Part shown: piece by piece, positions 43,680 through 53,669 of the stretch
Layout: each line of letters opens with the position of its first letter
Numbering within the stretch: position 1 is the first letter of the stretch
NCBI RefSeq assembly: GCF_047948215.1
Contig: NC_134461.1
Location: forward strand, 128,536,512-128,600,511
Source of the DNA: Lycorma delicatula
Lineage: Eukaryota > Arthropoda > Insecta > Hemiptera > Fulgoridae
Length of the DNA stretch: 64,000 nucleotides
Reading direction: 5' to 3'
Position numbers and translations under genes: made by a program
The notes under the pieces: model-generated
What the model was told of the DNA's origin: nothing
The model's database searches: none
The model's input: only the letters and a program-made list of their open reading frames with translations

Positions 43680-44100
43680 AATAATTATGAAAATTTCGTC
43701 ATTACACTTCCATAATTTAAGTAGATATTTTTCTGACTTTTCAAGGTTAATAGGGAGGGTATTTAGATAATTTCCTTAACCTAATCCATTTGGTAACTAT
43801 ATTTTACTTAATAAAACTTTAATTTTTTTTTTTTAAATGGATTAAACATTTTTTTAAATTAAAAAACCCTCAACTCTAACCCAAAATTAAGAAGAAAGTA
43901 CAAAAATTTCATAACAAAATCTTATGCTACATTTCCAGAATGACTATTTCATCAATGCAAGCGACAACAATAAAAGAATGAATTGTGCGTTTGAATTCTG
44001 TGAACAGTGTAACGTTTCATTTTAGCCGGTTTTATCTGTTTATTATTTATTAAAACATGTTTTTAATCATTTTATCGTGGAGAATAATAGACTACCAAAA
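43680..44100. other. AT-rich spacer
   Basis: Nothing recognised. Confidence 0.45.
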
Positions 44101-44104
44101 GAGA

Positions 44105-44465
44105 AACTTGACATCTGGAAAGGTTTGAAATGTGGCTGTGGAGTAAAATGCTAGGTACCAACTGGTGAAATAGAGTAACTAGTGATCAGATCTTGACAAA
44201 TATAAAGAAGAGGTAGGAGTTTGATTAAGACAATACAAAGAAGAAAAGCTAATTGTATAGCCCCATCCTAAAACATGATTATTCAAACAGTAAAAATTAA
44301 ATCAAAGGTTGTGGGTGTGAGAGGAAATGGAAGAAGGAGGATAGGAATGTTGGATGAATTGAAAGGGAGACGAGGATACACTATAATATAAAAGAAAAGG
44401 CTCAGGACAAACCAACATGAAGAATACTGTTTCTTGATATCTGTCAATAGGCAGTTTCACTAAAA
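44105..44465 (+). pseudogene. RTE/CFDP2-like LINE C-terminal remnant
   Basis: Plus strand with frame changes: 'FEMWLWSKMLGTNW', 'NRVTSDQILTNIKEE', then 'RSLIKTIQRRKANCIAPS', 'VVGVRGNGRRRIGMLDELKG' and 'RRGYTII'. It corresponds to the 49.7-50.05-kb C-terminal region ('FEMQCYRRMLKIRW', 'NEEVLRQIDEERSIWKNIVK'), but from a different subfamily. Stops and frameshifts are present. Only this terminal part exists, consistent with 5' truncation. Confidence 0.65.
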
Positions 44466-44469
44466 GTTT

Positions 44470-45045
44470 AGGTCATTACCAGAGGCGTCAGCCATGAGAC
44501 CTATACGCTGGATTCCTGAATCGTCGATAAAAATTATATTTAAACTTAACTGTTATTATTATTTTGCTTTAATTTTTCACCTTCAGCATATTACACCATC
44601 CAAAATGGGAATTTTTTTTTTTAAGTTCAGTAAACTTATATCTAATCTACGCCAATTTATACAATGTAATTTTTATTTCAAAAATTTCATTTTTAATATT
44701 TTTTACTAGTTTCCCAGTTTTGTAAGCCTGTATTTTCTGTTGGAAACCATAACCCCCGTCATGTAAGTTAATAATTGCATCTTGGACGTGATATAAGCAA
44801 ATTAGCAGTAGAGTATCAGTGGTCATGTAATTCAGAAAGTCGTACGCCAGTAACTACGGCATAAATTTGTTGTTGATTCCAGCTATCGCGTAAGAAAGTT
44901 AGGAAGTCTACCACCAGCCAACAGGATTTCATTGAGGATAACTTGTTTGTTGTAGATTTATCCCGGAGGTTCGATCTGCAATGACGGAATAAGGTTTTTT
45001 TCTAAATTTATTAACAAATATTCAAAAGTATCTTTTTTTTCACGA
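44470..45045. other. mixed AT-rich stretch
   Basis: No recognisable gene. A plus-strand frame at 44494-44709 is Phe/Ile-rich low-complexity translation. Confidence 0.4.
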
Positions 45046-45049
45046 CTGC

Positions 45050-45225
45050 CCAGAAAGGACTGTAATGTATTTAGGGTGTATGTTTGTTCCACCGTAGCAG
45101 CTCAACGGATAAACCGATTTAGATGTATAATCCCGCGTTGGAATCGTTACTTTACTTGGGGTGTCATAGGCTGTATAAATATGTGTATATGCCTAGTGGA
45201 GATTTGCCGGTTGAAGCACAAATGT
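45050..45225 (+). repeat. dispersed repeat family F, copy 2
   Basis: It begins 'cacgactgcccagaaagga', then 'ctgtaatgtatttagggtgt', 'ccaccgtagcagctcaacgg', 'aaaccgatttagatgtataa', 'cccgcgttggaatcg' and 'gtgtcataggctgta'. This copy is opposite in orientation to the other three. Confidence 0.85.
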
Positions 45226-45229
45226 TAAT

Positions 45230-46830
45230 GAACTGTGAACTGTGAACTGTGAGCCTCTATCACTGTATAAGTTGGGTTTGAACTAAATGATTCGAATCGA
45301 TCGAATGAATAATATTACAAAAATAATAGAATTAAATTTACGTGAAATAAAATAAAATAATATTAAACAAATTTCTGTTTGATAAAGATTTCTGTTTAAT
45401 GACAATGGGCTTCCCGTGGAGGACTGCGTGCGAGGCTAGAGTGGGGTGAGGTGATGAACTGGTAACAAACGGGTTGCCCTGGGGCGCTGTTTTGGGAGGT
45501 GCAATCGGGTGCTCTTATAATATCTCTGCAAGCAATCAACAGATTTTCAAAATTGAATCGAGCTGTTTGTAAGTTGGTGAAAGGCTAACTTTTCCATTCG
45601 TCAGGTACATTCTCGATCTAATAGATCACGGTTATTCGGAAATATTATATTTCGCAACCGATCTTACGATTTTCAAAATTTAAAGGGGTATTTGCTAGTA
45701 TAATACAAAATCACGATGGAACCAAACCAGAACAAAAAGAGCAGTGTGTCGGCAATATTTTTTTTTCGGCAGTCGTTTTTTTTAATTTTTAATATTTATC
45801 TCTTAGTATTAATGATTTTTTTTAACATAAACGGACCCAAATAACTTATCTACGTTTCTTATTTTATAAAATATATTTTAAACAAATAAGCGTTTATCAA
45901 AATGGTAATTTTTTACAAAGTTGATAATCTTTTTCTTAAAAGTAAAATTTAAAAATTAATAATTTTAATTCTAGAAAATAAATAATATAAAGTACAATAA
46001 ATATAAATCAAATAGTAAATGAAATGCTGATAATACAATATACTATTCTACAATTGAAACTACGAACAGATGGATATTTCGTGTTAACATAAATTAATTT
46101 ACATCATTACATAAACGAATATTAAAATGTATACTCCTATTTATTTTAATTAAAGAAATTGAAAAATACTTTAATCCTCTTATACAGAAAACGTTTTTAT
46201 ATGAACATACGTTGTAAAAAAAAATCCTTAACCAAAAGGATAGTAAAAGCTTTAAATAGATTTAAAGCGTGTTTAAACTCTGTGAAATGAAAATGTAAGT
46301 TAAAATTCTAAATGAATATTCGTCTTTTCAGTAGGATATATACTGTATGCACGTATTCATACGGTAAAACCAAACCGCTGCGCCATTTTTACGTTAAGCT
46401 GTTTTTCTTTAAATACAATATGTTTAAAGTGAAAATGAGGCAGTGAATGTGCTTTTTAGTTTAACGTATCTGATGCTTATTTTTTTTCATCTTTTTTTAT
46501 AACTACATATTCATTAAATGAAGTAAAAGTTCTTCGTAGTATTTTTCATTATAAATTCTTATTATAATGAAAAACATTAAAAATTATGAATAAAAAACTT
46601 AACAGATATTTGAATAATGTAGATAACCAGAGTAAAAAAGAGTATACAAAAAAATTAAAAAGGGTTTAAAAATATTACTGCATAAAAGCCAAAGAAAATG
46701 CTTTTGGTGATGTCGAAATTAAAGTGCACTAAATGTAAATGAATTATTTAAAATTTGAGTAATTATATTTTAAACAAAAGATAAATATTAAAAAACACGA
46801 CTACGAAAAAAACATTGCTCTTTAATATAG
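45230..46830. other. AT-rich stretch with a small GC-richer patch
   Basis: The part at 45400-45520 is GC-richer ('gggttgccctggggcgctg') but gives no readable frame. The rest is AT-rich with nothing recognised. Confidence 0.45.
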
Positions 46831-46844
46831 GATAATATTTTATA

Positions 46845-47000
46845 TATATAGCCTATGACAATCCCGGTAACGTAAGGATTCCAACGCGGAGTCATACATC
46901 TAAATCGGTTCAGCCGTTGAGCTGCTACCGTGAAAAAACATACATACATACACCCTAAATACATTACATTACAATACAATTTTTTTAGCAGTCTTGTAAT
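46845..47000 (-). repeat. dispersed repeat family F, copy 3
   Basis: Minus strand: 'gtaatgtatttagggtgta', 'cacggtagcagctcaacgg', 'gaaccgatttagatgtatga', 'cgcgttggaatccttacgtt' and 'accgggattgtcataggcta'. A TA-rich tract follows in the position where copy 4 has a long (TA)n run. Confidence 0.85.
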
Positions 47001-47379
47001 AAATTATTAGTGTATAAATCACAGTTAGAATCTTTTAAAAGTAAATTAAAAATATTTTAATTTTTCAAGGTCTAAATTTATTGTACTAAAAAAAGCTGTT
47101 TTAAATTTTTACAAAGTCATAAGATTTTTTTTGTTATTATATAACTTTGTTATTTATGAAAGTTTTTTTTTTGTTCTTTATAGATTTTATTAAATCAATT
47201 TTCTCAGAATAAAATTTTCCACACATTTTGATAATACAATTTACACATTTATTAGTTATTTAACAAAGTTACAAAGTTACTGTTAACTAACATAAAAAGA
47301 TATAGAAAATACAATTCTGGAACCTGTTTTATATTATTTTTCAGGTAAAAAAACATAAGAAACCATCAATTTTATCCCT

Positions 47380-47490
47380 AATATACTGAAATTTTATTGG
47401 GATAACTGAATTCCGCGCGATATTTTTTGCTAGCTGTAACTCGATAACAAAACATTTTCTTATACATGTTCGTATGACCTTTTTTCCTTA
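47380..47490. repeat. possible repeat family E, copy 3
   Basis: 'ttttgctagctgtaactcg' followed by 'atacatgttcgtatgacctt' loosely resembles the family-E block at 35.83 and 36.4 kb. Confidence 0.35.
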
Positions 47491-47547
47491 ATTTAAGCTC
47501 TAGAATCAATTTCTAGATTATTTCTTTTCCTTTTGAAAGAGATATAC

Positions 47548-47550
<3 letters not shown>

Positions 47551-47588
<38 letters not shown>
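47551..47588. repeat. (TA)n microsatellite
   Basis: About 19 TA units at the internal edge of repeat F copy 4. Confidence 0.95.
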
Positions 47589-47591
<3 letters not shown>

Positions 47592-47728
47592 ACTCTATGA
47601 TACTCGGTAACGTAAGGATTCCAGCACGGGGTCATACAACTAAATCGGTTCAGCCACTGAGCTGCTACGGTGGAACGAAAAAGCATACACCCTAAATACA
47701 TTACACTCCTTTTTGGACAGTCGTGTAA
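47589..47728 (-). repeat. dispersed repeat family F, copy 4
   Basis: Minus strand: 'acacgactgtccaaaaagga', 'gtgtaatgtatttagggtgt', 'caccgtagcagctcagtggc', 'gaaccgatttagttgtatga', 'ccccgtgctggaatccttac' and 'gttaccgagtatcatagagt', running into the TA tract. Together with copy 3 it suggests the family is linked to TA-rich ends. Confidence 0.85.
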
Positions 47729-47812
47729 TTATAAAACTGAAAAAGATATTAGATACAAAATCTCTGTAATGTATCAAGATATGGAATATATAATAATAAT
47801 TAATAGATAATA

Positions 47813-48592
47813 GGAAGGTTATTTTTTTTTTCAAGGTCCGATCGATCACGAAATTAAAACCACAGTGAAAATAAAAAATTTGTTATTTGTAACAAGTACT
47901 TACATAGTTACGCTATTTCTCTACACAGTCGCCACTCCGATTTAGACATCTGTCGTAGCGTGGTACCAACTTTCCAATACCTTCGTTATAGAACGGAGCC
48001 GCCTGTGTTTTCAAACATGTTACTACGCTGGTCTGCAACTCGATGTCTGTGCCAAATGTTGTCCTCCTAGCCAACGGCTCATGTGATCAAAGAGGTGAAA
48101 ATCGGATAGAGCCAAGTCCGGGCTGTATGGTGATCAAACACCATACAGGTGATCAAACACTTCCCAAATAAAACGCTACAGGAGCTTCTTCGTTACAGCT
48201 GCAGAGTGCAGCCGAGGATTGTCATGGAGAAAGACAATGCCGGATGACAACATTCCTCTCAGCTTATTCTTATTCATCCACCATACAGGCCGGAATTGGC
48301 TCCATCCGATTTTCACCTCTTTGCTCACATGAAAAGCTGGCTAGGACAACATTTTGGCACAGACATCAAGCTGCAAACCAGCGTAGGAATATGGCTAAAA
48401 ACACAGGCGGCTCTGTTCTATGACGATGGTATAGGAAAGTTGGTACCACCTACCACAAATGTCTAAATCGGAGTGGCGACCGTGTAGAGAAATAGCGTAA
48501 CTATGTAAATACTTGTTACAAATAAAACCTTTTTTATTTTCACTGTGGTTTTAATTTCGTGACCGATCGGACCTTGAAAAAAATAACCCTCC
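47813..48592. mobile_element. fold-back mariner derivative (two facing 3' ends)
   Basis: TA flanks 47811-47812 and 48593-48594, and the outer ends 'ggaaggttattttttttt' and (reverse complement) 'ggagggttatttttttca' match. Both halves carry the same mariner 3' region in opposite orientation. In each, the blocks 'aatagcgtaactatgtaa', 'gtggcgac' and 'tgtagagaaat' (stop end of transposase, equivalent to '..CLN..GDYVEK') appear, followed outward by 'acttgttacaaat' and the terminal repeat. The 5' part of the transposase is gone. A palindrome of this length (arms ~300-400 bp, imperfect) would fold into a large hairpin. Confidence 0.8.
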
Positions 48593-49043
48593 TAATTCTT
48601 ATCATTATCGGGCACAAAATTCCAACCAATCGTATTGTTTGTTTTTTAACCAATCATAAGGTGAGAGTAATTCTTATCATTATCAGACACAAAATTCTAA
48701 CCAATCGTATTCGTTGTTTTTTAACCAATCATAAGGTGAGAGTGATTCTTATCATTATCAGACACAAAATTCCAACCAATCGTATTCGTTGTTTTTTAAC
48801 CAATCATAAGGTGAGAGTGATTCTTATCATTATCAGACACAAAATTCCAACCAATCGTATTCGTTGTTTTTTAACCAATCATAAGGTGAGAGTGATTCTT
48901 ATCATTGTCAGCACAAAATTCCAACCAATCGTATTCGTTGTTTTTTAACCAATCATAAGGTGAGAGTAATTCTTATCATTATCGGGCACAAAATTCCAAT
49001 CAATCGTATTCTTTGTTTTTTAACCAATCATAAATTGAGAGTA
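48593..49043 (+). repeat. six-copy 75-bp tandem repeat
   Basis: The unit contains 'attcttatcattatc', 'caaaattccaaccaatcgt', 'attcgttgttttttaacca' and 'atcataaggtgagag'. The interval is 451 bp, almost exactly six units. 75 is divisible by three, so a 25-residue peptide repeat appears in a plus frame (48559-48948) until a small deletion in unit 5 shifts it. This is a by-product rather than evidence for a protein. The array fills exactly the space between two mariner derivatives. Confidence 0.93.
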
Positions 49044-49331
49044 TAAGGGTTATTTTTTTTTCAAGGTCCGAATGGTCACGAAATTAAAACCACTGTGAAA
49101 ATAAAAAATATTTAATTTGTAACAAGTACTTACATAGTTACGCTAATTTTCTACACAGTCGCCACTCCAATTTAGACATTTGTCGTAGCGTGGTACCAAC
49201 TTTCCAATACCCTCGTCATGGAACGAAGCCGCCTGTGTTTTCAGCCATGTTTCTACCCCATAAAAAACTTTTTATTTTCACTGTAATTTTAATTTCGTGA
49301 CCGATAGGACCAAAAAAATAAATAACCCTCG
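49044..49331. mobile_element. short mariner derivative (MITE), internal deletion
   Basis: Left terminal repeat 'aagggttatttttttttc', right (reverse complement) 'cgagggttatttatttttt'; TA at 49042-49043 and 49332-49333. It keeps about 200 bp of the same 3' end as the fold-back element ('gtggtaccaactttccaata', 'gccgcctgtgttttca'), then jumps at about 49258 directly to the other terminal repeat. Non-coding. Confidence 0.85.
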
Positions 49332-49334
49332 TAT

Positions 49335-49680
49335 ATGTAGTTTAGATCAGTAAAGAAAGAATAGGCCTGCTATTCTACGGACAAAATGAAACTTCTTGAA
49401 TTTTTAAATAATACTAATCATTTTTTTAACCTGAATGTTTTGCTTCCGGTTTAAAATTTTTTTTTGGCTTGAAAAAATTTCGGCTTGACATGAATCAATT
49501 CAGATTATGAAGAATTTGTTGTTACAGTATTTCCGCAATTTAAATGTGCCTTCTATTGTACTTCTTTGCACCAGTACAAAAACATAGAGCCTATATGTTC
49601 TATGTTTTTTATGATTATTATTAATTAAAATTTGTTTTTATAAAATCTTAAATTTTCTGCGACCTGTTTAAGATGTACAT
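49335..49680. other. AT-rich spacer
   Basis: Nothing recognised, apart from a near palindrome 'aaaacatagagcc'/'tatgttctatgttttt' at 49578-49610. Confidence 0.4.
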
Positions 49681-49698
49681 ACGAGTTTTTTTTTGTCT

Positions 49699-50061
49699 TC
49701 AGTCATTTGACTGGTTTGATGCAACTCTCCAAGATTCCCTATCTAGTGCTAGTCGTTTCATTTCAGTATACCCTCTACATCCTACATCCCCAACAATTTG
49801 TTTTACATATTCCAAACGTGGCCTGCCTACACAATTTTTTCCTTCTACCTGTCCTTCCAATATTAAAGCGACTATTCCAGGATGCCTTAGTATGTGGCCT
49901 ATAAGTCTGTCTCTTCTTTTAACTATATTTTTCCAAATGCTTCTTTCTTCATCTATTTGCCGCAATACCTCTTCATTTGTCACTTTATCCACCCATCTGA
50001 TTTTTAACATTCTCCTATAGCACTGCATTTCAAAAGCTTCCAATCTTTTCTTCTCAGATAC
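49699..50061 (-). pseudogene. LINE C-terminal region
   Basis: After the TGA the frame continues 'TIAVSEKKRLEAFEMQCYRR', 'MLKIRWVDKVTNEEVLRQID', 'RRDRLIGHILRHPGIVALIL' and 'KNCVGRPRLEYVKQIVGDVG', ending '...RLALDRESWRVASNQSND'. It has the 'G.GRPR..Y......D.G' basic element and 'DR..WR' end characteristic of this LINE group. Function in the family is probably RNA or DNA binding. The frame is open to its natural stop. Confidence 0.88.
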
Positions 50062-50070
50062 TGCGATTGT

Positions 50071-50600
50071 TCAAGTTTCACTTCCATATAAAGCGACACT
50101 CCAAACATATACTTTCAAAAATCTTTTCCTGACATTTAAATTAATTTTTGATGTAAACAAATTATATTTCTTACTAAAGGCTCGTTTCGCTTGTGCTATT
50201 CGGCATTTTATATCGCTCCTGCTTCGTCCATCTTTAGTAATTCTACTTCCAAAATAACAAAATTCTTCTACCTCCATAATCTTTTCTCCTCCTATTTTCA
50301 CATTCAGTGGTCCATCTTTGTTATTTCTAATACATTTCATTACTTTTGTTTTGTTCTTGTTTATTTTCATGCGATAGTTCTTGCGTAGGACTTCATCGAT
50401 GCCGTTCATTGTTTCTTCTAAATCCTTTTTATTCTCGGCTAGAATTACTATATCATCAGCAAATCGTAGCTTCTTTATCTTTTCACCTTGTACTGTTACT
50501 CCGAATCTAAATTGTTCTTAACATCATTAACTGCTAGATCCATGTAAAGATTAAAAAGTAACGGAGATAGGGAACATCCTTGTCGGACTCCGTTTCTTAC
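50071..50600 (-). pseudogene. LINE reverse transcriptase, motifs B and C
   Basis: The frame gives 'NGVRQGCSLSPLLFNLYMDL' (palm motif B, 'RQGC.LSP.LFN'), a one-base shift near 50515, 'VQGEKIKKLRFADDIVILAE' (motif C with the two catalytic Asp in FADD) and 'LRKNYRMKINKNKTKVMKCI'. Then 'EEFCYFGSRITKDGRSRSDI' and 'RKRFLKVYVWSVALYGSET' follow, the usual 'F.YLGS.IT.D......I..RI' and 'YGSETW'. The reverse-transcriptase catalytic residues are therefore all present. The Trp after 'SET' is a TGA stop at about 50062. Confidence 0.9.
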
Positions 50601-50617
50601 GTTCTTTGTTTATGTTC

Positions 50618-51030
50618 TTATGTTTCTTTCTTATGTTCTTCAATTGTTACTGTTGCTGTTTGGTTCCTGTACATGTTAGCAATTGTTCTTCTATCTCTGT
50701 ATTTGAACCCTAACTTTTTTAAAATGCTGAACATTCTATTCCAGTCTACGTTATCGAATGCCTTTTCTAGGTCTATAAACGCCAAGTATGTCGGTTTGTT
50801 TTTCTTTAATCTTCCTTCTACTATTAATCTGAGGCCTAAAATTGCTTCCCTTGTCCCTATACTTTTCCTGAAACCAAATTGGTCTTCTCCTAACACTTCT
50901 TCCACTCTCCTCTCAATTCCTCTGTATAGAATTCTAGTTAAGATTTTTGATGCATGACTAGTTAAACTAATTGTACTGTATTCTTCACATTTATCTGCCC
51001 CTGTTTTCTTTGGTATTATGACTATAACAC
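50618..51030 (-). pseudogene. LINE reverse transcriptase, palm motif A region
   Basis: After the frameshift: 'SVIVIIPKKTGADKCEEYST' ('.i.IPKk.g...C.NyR.ISL', with an R to S change), 'ISLTSHASKILTRILYRGIE', then the open part 'GEDQFGFRKSIGTREAILGL' and 'YLAFIDLEKAFDNVDWNRMF'. In the last, FIDLEKAFD carries the first catalytic Asp of palm motif A. It ends in 'TATVTIEEHKKET', where another frameshift or a short repeat expansion (cttatgttctt repeats near 50610-50640) breaks it. Confidence 0.9.
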
Positions 51031-51715
51031 TTTTTTCAAGTCTGACGGAAATTCCCCTTTTTCATAAATATTACACACCAGTTTGTATAATCTATCAATC
51101 GCTTCCTCACCTGCACTGCGCAGTAATTCTACAGGTATTCCGTCTATTCCAGAAGCCTTTCTGCCATTTAAATCTTTTAATGCTCTCTTAAATTCAGATC
51201 TCAGTATTGTTTCTCCCATTTCATCCTCCTCAACTTCCTCTTCTTCCTCTATAACACCATTTTCTAATTCATTTCCTCCGTATAACTCTTCAATATATTC
51301 CACCCATCTATCGACTTTACCTTTTGTATTATATATTGGTGTACCGTCTTTGTTTAACACATTATTAGATTTTAATTTATGTACCCCAAAATTTTCCTTA
51401 ACTTTCCTGTATGCTCCGTCTAGTTTACCAATGTTCATTTCTCTTTCCACTTCTTAACACTTTTCTTTAATCCACTCTTCTTTTGCCAGTTTGCACTTCC
51501 TTTTTATAGCAGTTCTTAATTGCCGATAGTTCCTTTTACTGTCTTCATCACTAGCATTCTTATATTTTCTACGTTCATCCATGAGCTGCAATATATCGTC
51601 TGAAACCCAAGGTTTTCTACCGGTTCTCTTTATTCCGCCTAAGTTTGCTTCTGCTGATTTAAGAATTTCCTTTTTAACATTCTCCCGTTCCTCTTCTACA
51701 TTTTCTACCTTATCT
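51022..51715 (-). pseudogene. LINE linker and early reverse-transcriptase region
   Basis: The linker 'ENVKKEILKSAEANLGGIKR' and 'KPWVSDDILQLMDERRKYKN' continues to 'KCKLAKEEWIKEKC', then one stop near 51453. The frame then resumes 'MNIGKLDGAYRKVKENFGVH' and 'LNKDGTPIYNTKGKVDRWVE'. The end has 'FKRALKDLNGRKASGIDGIP' and 'VELLRSAGEEAIDRLYKL', the first conserved block of non-LTR reverse transcriptases ('KA.G.DGIP.E.lk'). A Glu-rich insert lies in the middle. The frame is lost at about 51028. Confidence 0.88.
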
Positions 51716-51722
51716 TTTTTAC

Positions 51723-52410
51723 TCAGACCTCTTGCGATGTCCTCCTCAAAATCTTCTTTACCTCCTCTTCCTCAAGCTTCTCTAAATTCTGCCGATTCGT
51801 CTGACACCTTTTCTTCAGGTTTTTAAACCCCAATCTACATTTCATTATCACCAAATTATGGTCGCTATCAATGTCTGCTCCAGGGTAAGTTTTGCAGTCA
51901 ACGAGTTGATTTCTAAATCTTTGCTTAACCATGATATAATCTATCTGATACCTTGCAGTATCGCCTGGCTTTTTCCAAGTGTATATTCTTCTATTACGAT
52001 TTTTAAATTGGGTGTTGGCAATCACTAAATTATACTTCGTGCAAAACTCTATAAGTCGGTCCCCTCTTTCATTCCTTTTGCCCAGCTCGTATTCACCCAC
52101 TATATTTCCTTCCTTGCCTTTTCCAATGCTTGCATTCCAATCTCCAACTATTATTAAATTTTCGTCTCCTTTTACGTGTTTAATTGCTTTATCAATCTCT
52201 TCGTATACACACTCTACCTCATCACCATCATGGACGCTTGTAGGCATATAGACGTTAACAATCGTTGTCGGTTTAGGTTTTGATTTTATCCTTATTACAA
52301 CGATTCTATCACTATGCGTTTAAAATACTCTACTCTCTTCCCTATCTTCTTGTACATTATAAACCCTACTCCTGCCTGCCCATTATTTGAAGCATTATTA
52401 AAAATTTATA
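51723..52410 (-). pseudogene. LINE endonuclease domain
   Basis: The domain nicks target DNA to prime reverse transcription. From about 52400 the minus strand reads 'GQAGVGFIMYKKIGKRVEYF' (the 'GVGfl...' strand of exonuclease-III-like endonucleases), a frameshift near 52320, 'NVYMPTSVHD', 'NLIIVGDWNASIGKG' (catalytic GDWNA/GDFNA), 'NTQFKNRNRRIYTWKKPGD' (T.W..P) and 'QIDYIMVKQRFRN' (IDYI). The end is 'GADIDSDHNLVIMKCRL' (catalytic SDH). All the recognisable catalytic motifs of the second half are intact. The N-terminal start and the first metal-binding residues are missing. The frame runs open from 52247 to 51723. Confidence 0.9.
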
Positions 52411-52439
52411 GATTCTAAATTGTGCTGAAATAATGTTCA

Positions 52440-53035
52440 TCAACTCCTTCTGAACTGTGAATTACATTTTCTGTTTAATAAGTATTTATTTAATACTATT
52501 TCTTGTATTTTTATTTATAAATAAAAACGTGTTCAATTTTACTATTAAATTGTTTTTTTCAAAATATTCCCCTTCACTGTTTTCACTTAATATTTTGGTC
52601 GATTTAAAATGCCTTGGATTGGATCGTTTTTATGTATCAGGATTATTTCATATAATTTAAACTATTGGAAATTCTTATTTTTGTAGTACTTATATATAAA
52701 GTATGACTTTCGTTTCTATTAAATTAAATTAATTTATAAATAATATTAAATAAAACACCCTCTAAATTTTCTGCATTACTGTTGAACTTTTAAACAAATA
52801 TGTGCTTAAATAATTTTCATTAACATCTTTTAATATATAATTTTTTTGTAATTTTTTCATACTTTCTATTTTCAGCATTTATTTGAATCATTTCACGTGT
52901 TAATATTTTAAATAATTTATATGGACTTTAATCACATATATCATTTATGTTGAAATGTACATTATTTTATGGAATGATTAGCAGAAACTTCAACTCGGCT
53001 AGAACGATTAATGTTGTGCCGTATCATAATGTTTT
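52440..53035. other. AT-rich spacer
   Basis: No recognisable gene; the plus-strand Phe/Leu-rich frame at 52457-52660 is a composition artefact. Confidence 0.45.
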
Positions 53036-53039
53036 TTTT

Positions 53040-53660
53040 TATTCCCCCTTTAAATGGTTTCTTTCTAAGTGCTGTGTGCGTTCCACTGTCGGGATATAAA
53101 AAATTATACTTGTAATTAACCATCCGATATGTATAACTTCCACCTTAATTTCGTCGTATCTATACAGTACCCAGCAGCGAACTCAGAGTTATATTCTATC
53201 CTTCTTCAATAATTTTAAATAAGGTATTACCGATAGGTTAGCGACCTCCAACAATAAACTGTTCGTTTTTTCTGCATATTCTTCCGAAAATCCATTGTTG
53301 AGACAATAATTTGGCTGCAGTTGATTTTTTGGTGAGTGAATAGAATGTCAGAATTTCGTGTCATTTATTTTAGCGTTGGCGTACAACATATTTCGTGCAA
53401 ATACGAATTTAAGCCAACAAGGGTGCCCTTAATCATACGTTACCGGCGATCACAAAAATCTATATAGTTTTTTCACACCATCTTCTTCACACCTCTTCAT
53501 ACCATCAACAAATAAAACGTACGAAAGTGACCCTGCAAATTTTTCAAACTGCTTCCTAAACGTATCTCGGTTTTTTGTTTACACCATTTGACATTGCACT
53601 TCTAAAACTGAAGTTCATCAAACTACAATTTCATTTCATGACAATTTTTGTAAACTCGAT
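53040..53660. other. unidentified, less AT-rich transposon-like region
   Basis: Composition is more balanced. On the minus strand there are readable pieces such as 'DKRMIKGTLVGLNSYLHEIC', 'KINCSQIIVSTMDFRKNMQK' and 'SFRSAMSNGVNKKPRYV', separated by stops. I do not recognise the protein. It may be an old transposase or a decayed exon. Confidence 0.3.
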
Positions 53661-53669
53661 TCCTGGGAA

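Larger units (their letters stand above)
49690..52420 (-). mobile_element. RTE/CFDP2-like LINE, 5'-truncated
   Basis: This ~2.7-kb minus-strand element is the best preserved retrotransposon in the window. It codes, in order, for an apurinic-like endonuclease (truncated at its start near 52420), a linker, a reverse transcriptase and a C-terminal region. Few lesions separate long open stretches: frameshifts near 51722, 51028, 50615, plus stops at about 51453 and 50062. The clade assignment (RTE/BovB-related, endonuclease similar to craniofacial development protein 2) rests on motif style and is my inference. Confidence 0.9.

Noticed and set aside
47513..47701. Minus-strand frame with Tyr-Ile repeats
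   Set aside because: It is a translation of a TA microsatellite joined to repeat F.
48559..48948. Open frame with a 25-residue repeat
   Set aside because: It results from a 75-bp tandem repeat (a multiple of three), overlaps a transposon end at its start, and breaks when unit 5 loses bases. There is no sign of selection on a protein.
48593..49043. CRISPR-like array
   Set aside because: The units are contiguous 75-bp copies without unique spacers, and the window is eukaryotic.
49673..52251. Several plus-strand frames of 65-125 residues
   Set aside because: They are antisense shadows of the LINE coding sequence on the minus strand.
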